Shown piece by piece: positions 60,341-64,000 of a stretch of 64,000 nucleotides of DNA. Origin of the DNA: Galerina marginata (Eukaryota > Basidiomycota > Agaricomycetes > Agaricales > Galerinaceae); the NCBI GenBank assembly GCA_023014335.1, contig JAECYW010000003.1, positions 1,984,001 through 2,048,000 on the forward strand, given 5' to 3'. A program made the position numbers and the translations under genes. The notes beneath the pieces were generated by a model. That model had not been told where the DNA came from. It saw nothing but the letters and a program-made list of their open reading frames with translations, and did no database searches. Each line of letters starts with the position of its first letter. Positions within the stretch are counted from its first letter, which is position 1.

Positions 60341-61485
60341 ATGATGTCGAATACACCTATTATAAATAAAAACGGCTCCTCATTCGCAGTATACTGGTTG
60401 ATAGGTTCATTCCTTTCAGGTGTGGCCTATGGGATCGAGCTTACACTAGCCGCGAACTGCTTCTATCTGCTGGGGAAGTCATCACAAAATATATCCAAGC
60501 GAACTCGACGCTTTCACTTCGCCTTCATCATTTACAACTGCTTGCTCGGCACTGCAGCCTTCGCGTACACTATGGCCGGAGTCATCATCGCGACTATTCT
60601 GTCACGCGAAGCCTTGATCGCGAGAGTAGGAGAGTATTGGGCACCTACTCTGACGGTACCGTTTTCAGCCGTGGAATTGATTCCTACAGTCCTCGTCACT
60701 TGGAGCGCTGACGGGTTCATGGTCCGTCGATCTCACTCCGGTCAGCTCGGTTTTCTAATTAAGAGTGTTTACCTTTAAAGCTTTGGCGTTGTGTGATGTT
60801 GTACCAAGGGATTTCTCCACTCAACCGCTTGGCTTTTATGTTCGTTGTAGTCGTCCTAACCTTGGCATCTTTAGGTCAGATTCTTGTCTCATTGTGTTGC
60901 TTACCCGCTCACACTATTTCCGCGGTTACAACAGGAGTTGGCATTTGCGGTTTGCTAACCGTATTACCCACCATTCCATGGGAGCAAAATCAAATGCTGT
61001 TTCGCTTTCAGACAGCTTCGCTCATCATTAATGGCATTTTATCTACTCTCATTGTTTGCCGCATTACCTATCATCGAAGATATCTTCAAAAGATATTCGG
61101 GAAAGGGTATGGGAAACCCTACGGGAAGGTCATGGCGATATGCGTCGAATCCGCGATGCTTGCCCTAGTATGGGACATTCTGTTCATTATATTGTCCCAA
61201 ACAGCCGACCGCGCAGGTCTCCCCTCAACCGACACAGAGATTTTCCCAGTGATAAAACTCTTAATTCACGTCAATGTGCGTCTTTTCCGTCTCTACCCGG
61301 GAATTATCTGATCAAGGCTTACGATATAGATTATCTACCCCATGTTGATAATATTTCGTGTTGCACAGGGGAAAGCATTTCCAAGTGACCCTACAAAATT
61401 GATAGCTTCTTCAAGTGCTGATAGTACAGGCCGGATTGGCGAGTTGCGGTTCGTTTCAGACGAGGCGACATCCGCCATTATTTAG
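60341..61485 (+). CDS. multi-helix (probably 7-TM) membrane protein, copy 2
   Basis: Exons 60341-60721, 60781-60874, 60935-61275 and 61330-61485 give 323 residues. It is nearly co-linear with the protein at 56492: the same hydrophobic helices, WRCVMLY, ESAMLALVWDILFIILSQ and IIYPMLIIFRVAQGKAF, with most changes conservative (e.g. Phe to Leu, Asp to Glu). Two ATGs occur in a row at 60341 and 60344; only the second is conserved in copy 1. Open frame and intact splice sites suggest that both copies are functional. Family role unknown. Confidence 0.75.
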
Positions 61486-61620
61486 GACAGACTTTGGAGT
61501 AGCAAAAATTCCATGCTCATGAAAAACTCTTCATCTACTCAACGTTCAATGCTTTATTAATGACGGACGTGGGTTAAATGGATCACGGATGGTCTGGCAA
61601 CCAGAGAAAGGGAAAAATAT

Positions 61621-61704
61621 TGGACACATTGGGAATTGAACCCAACACCTCTCGCAGACAACCAAATGCTAAGCGAGCGTGATAACCAACTACACCATGT
61701 GCCC
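61621..61704 (-). tRNA. tRNA-Ala(AGC), 10-nt intron
   Basis: Cloverleaf on the minus strand with acceptor GGG-C-ACA/TGTGTCC including the G3:U70 pair that identifies alanine tRNAs, discriminator A, box A TGGTGTAGTTGG, anticodon arm CTCGC-TTAGCAT-GCGAG with anticodon AGC, T-arm TTGGG-TTCAATT-CCCAA (box B GGTTCAATTCC). A 10-nt intron sits at the canonical 37/38 position. A T-run follows the 3' end (ATTTTT). Confidence 0.85.
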
Positions 61705-61842
61705 TATAGAGGACCAGGCCTCAGAAAGCCGACAAGATCCTAGTACAATGTAACATCCCTTTTTTCTGATCCGTCATGACCAGGCAAAATGAGCTTTAAT
61801 ATTGTAGATTAGGTCACTGTAACCGCAGTGTGGTGACATAGA

Positions 61843-61934
61843 GGGCACATGGTGTAGTTGGTTATCACGCTCGCTTAGCATAACAAATTCTGGTTGTCTG
61901 CGAGAGGTGTTGGGTTCAATTCCCAATGTGTCCA
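61843..61934 (+). tRNA. tRNA-Ala(AGC), 18-nt intron
   Basis: Same 74-nt mature tRNA as the inverted neighbour 138 bp to the left, again with G3:U70, anticodon AGC and discriminator A. The intron at 37/38 is 18 nt and shares its last eight bases (TGGTTGTC) with the shorter intron. A run of six T shortly after the 3' end fits Pol III termination. Confidence 0.87.
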
Positions 61935-62477
61935 TTCTTTTTTGCGATTGTTCTTCACAATATTTGCTTCATATCATCGCGATCGTAGGTCAGTCACATA
62001 ATACCAAAGTCTTTGAGAGACTAAATATTTGCTCGCCTGTACAGGAAATTAATACTGCCCTTGTATTTTGACCTTGTTAATAATCAGTGATATAATCTTC
62101 TACGCCCTGACCTCCACGATCCCTGACAGCCCACGCAACCCGCCGTTGAGTTGCCCAAAAATGTTACCCATTGGGTATACGTATAATGCAACCATTTTTC
62201 AAATCCTGGTACTTAATTCATAAAAAATTCAGCCATACTGCCAGCGGCGTAGTGCTCCAGTTTGCAAAGCGCTTGTGTTCCGGAAGATTGCAAACAAGAA
62301 ACTCGACGTTCACCTTTTCCAGGACTCGACACACTTAGATTAGTATTAACTCATGATCAGGGAGAAGGACTATCCGGATTGAAATCAAAGGGAAAAAGCT
62401 ACTCATTTAGTTGTCGGACCAGTATCAATATGCCTTACACACATACAAACACAGAGAATCAGCCAAAACAAAATTTT
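61935..62477. other. intergenic
   Basis: 543 bp after the tRNA gene; no feature recognised apart from the Pol III T-run at its left end. Confidence 0.4.

Positions 62478-64000
<1,523 letters not shown>

Noticed and set aside
61621..61934. tRNA-derived SINE instead of two tRNA genes
   Set aside because: Both copies keep full cloverleaves, G3:U70 and their own T-run terminators, with no SINE tail or target duplication.

Overview
The window looks like nuclear DNA of a mushroom-forming basidiomycete (Agaricomycetes). The genes are split by many introns of about 45-70 nt. The conserved proteins have fungal architecture (a 2,443-residue Tao3/Furry-type protein, MLH1, RPN1, mitotic cyclin, mitochondrial uS15). 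There are also MYND-finger, seven-helix membrane and ubiquitin-like-fold families of the kind expanded in this group. All exon models were spliced by hand from reading frames, GT-AG borders and paralogue comparison; none has been checked by alignment or RNA data.

Layout. 1-16870 is a tandem array of one MYND zinc-finger family: a decayed 3' remnant at the left edge, four apparently intact six-exon genes (701-706 residues) and two relics that lost their start codons. One 3.8-3.9 kb unit (intact gene plus the front of a relic) is directly repeated. Between the first two intact genes sits a divergent pair of small secreted seven-cysteine proteins with the same exon plan, including a 15-nt exon. 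17687-19555 encodes a seven-helix receptor-like membrane protein. 20727-36301 is a housekeeping block: MLH1 (+), Tao3/PAG1 (-) and RPN1 (+).

36971-47961 holds two tandem paralogues on the minus strand that share an N-terminal helical region, a ubiquitin-like domain and a Cys4 motif. One ends in a MIT-like domain and the other in a CCCH finger. The second is split by a 6.4-kb DNA transposon inserted inside the donor site of its first intron. Two smaller inverted-repeat elements are nested in that transposon.

48352-54607 returns to conserved genes: mitochondrial ribosomal protein uS15 (+), B-type cyclin (-) and a D-2-hydroxyacid dehydrogenase (+). 54969-61485 is a duplicated divergent pair (a serine/proline-rich protein of unknown function and a multi-helix membrane protein). 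In the second copy the first gene is a pseudogene. Two inverted tRNA-Ala(AGC) genes with different introns follow. The window ends inside an aldehyde dehydrogenase gene on the minus strand.

The conserved genes act separately (mismatch repair, polarised growth, proteasome, mitochondrial translation, mitosis, 2-keto/hydroxy-acid metabolism); nothing suggests a biosynthetic cluster. The accessory interest lies in the MYND array, the secreted-protein pair, the tail-swapped ubiquitin-like genes and the nested transposons.
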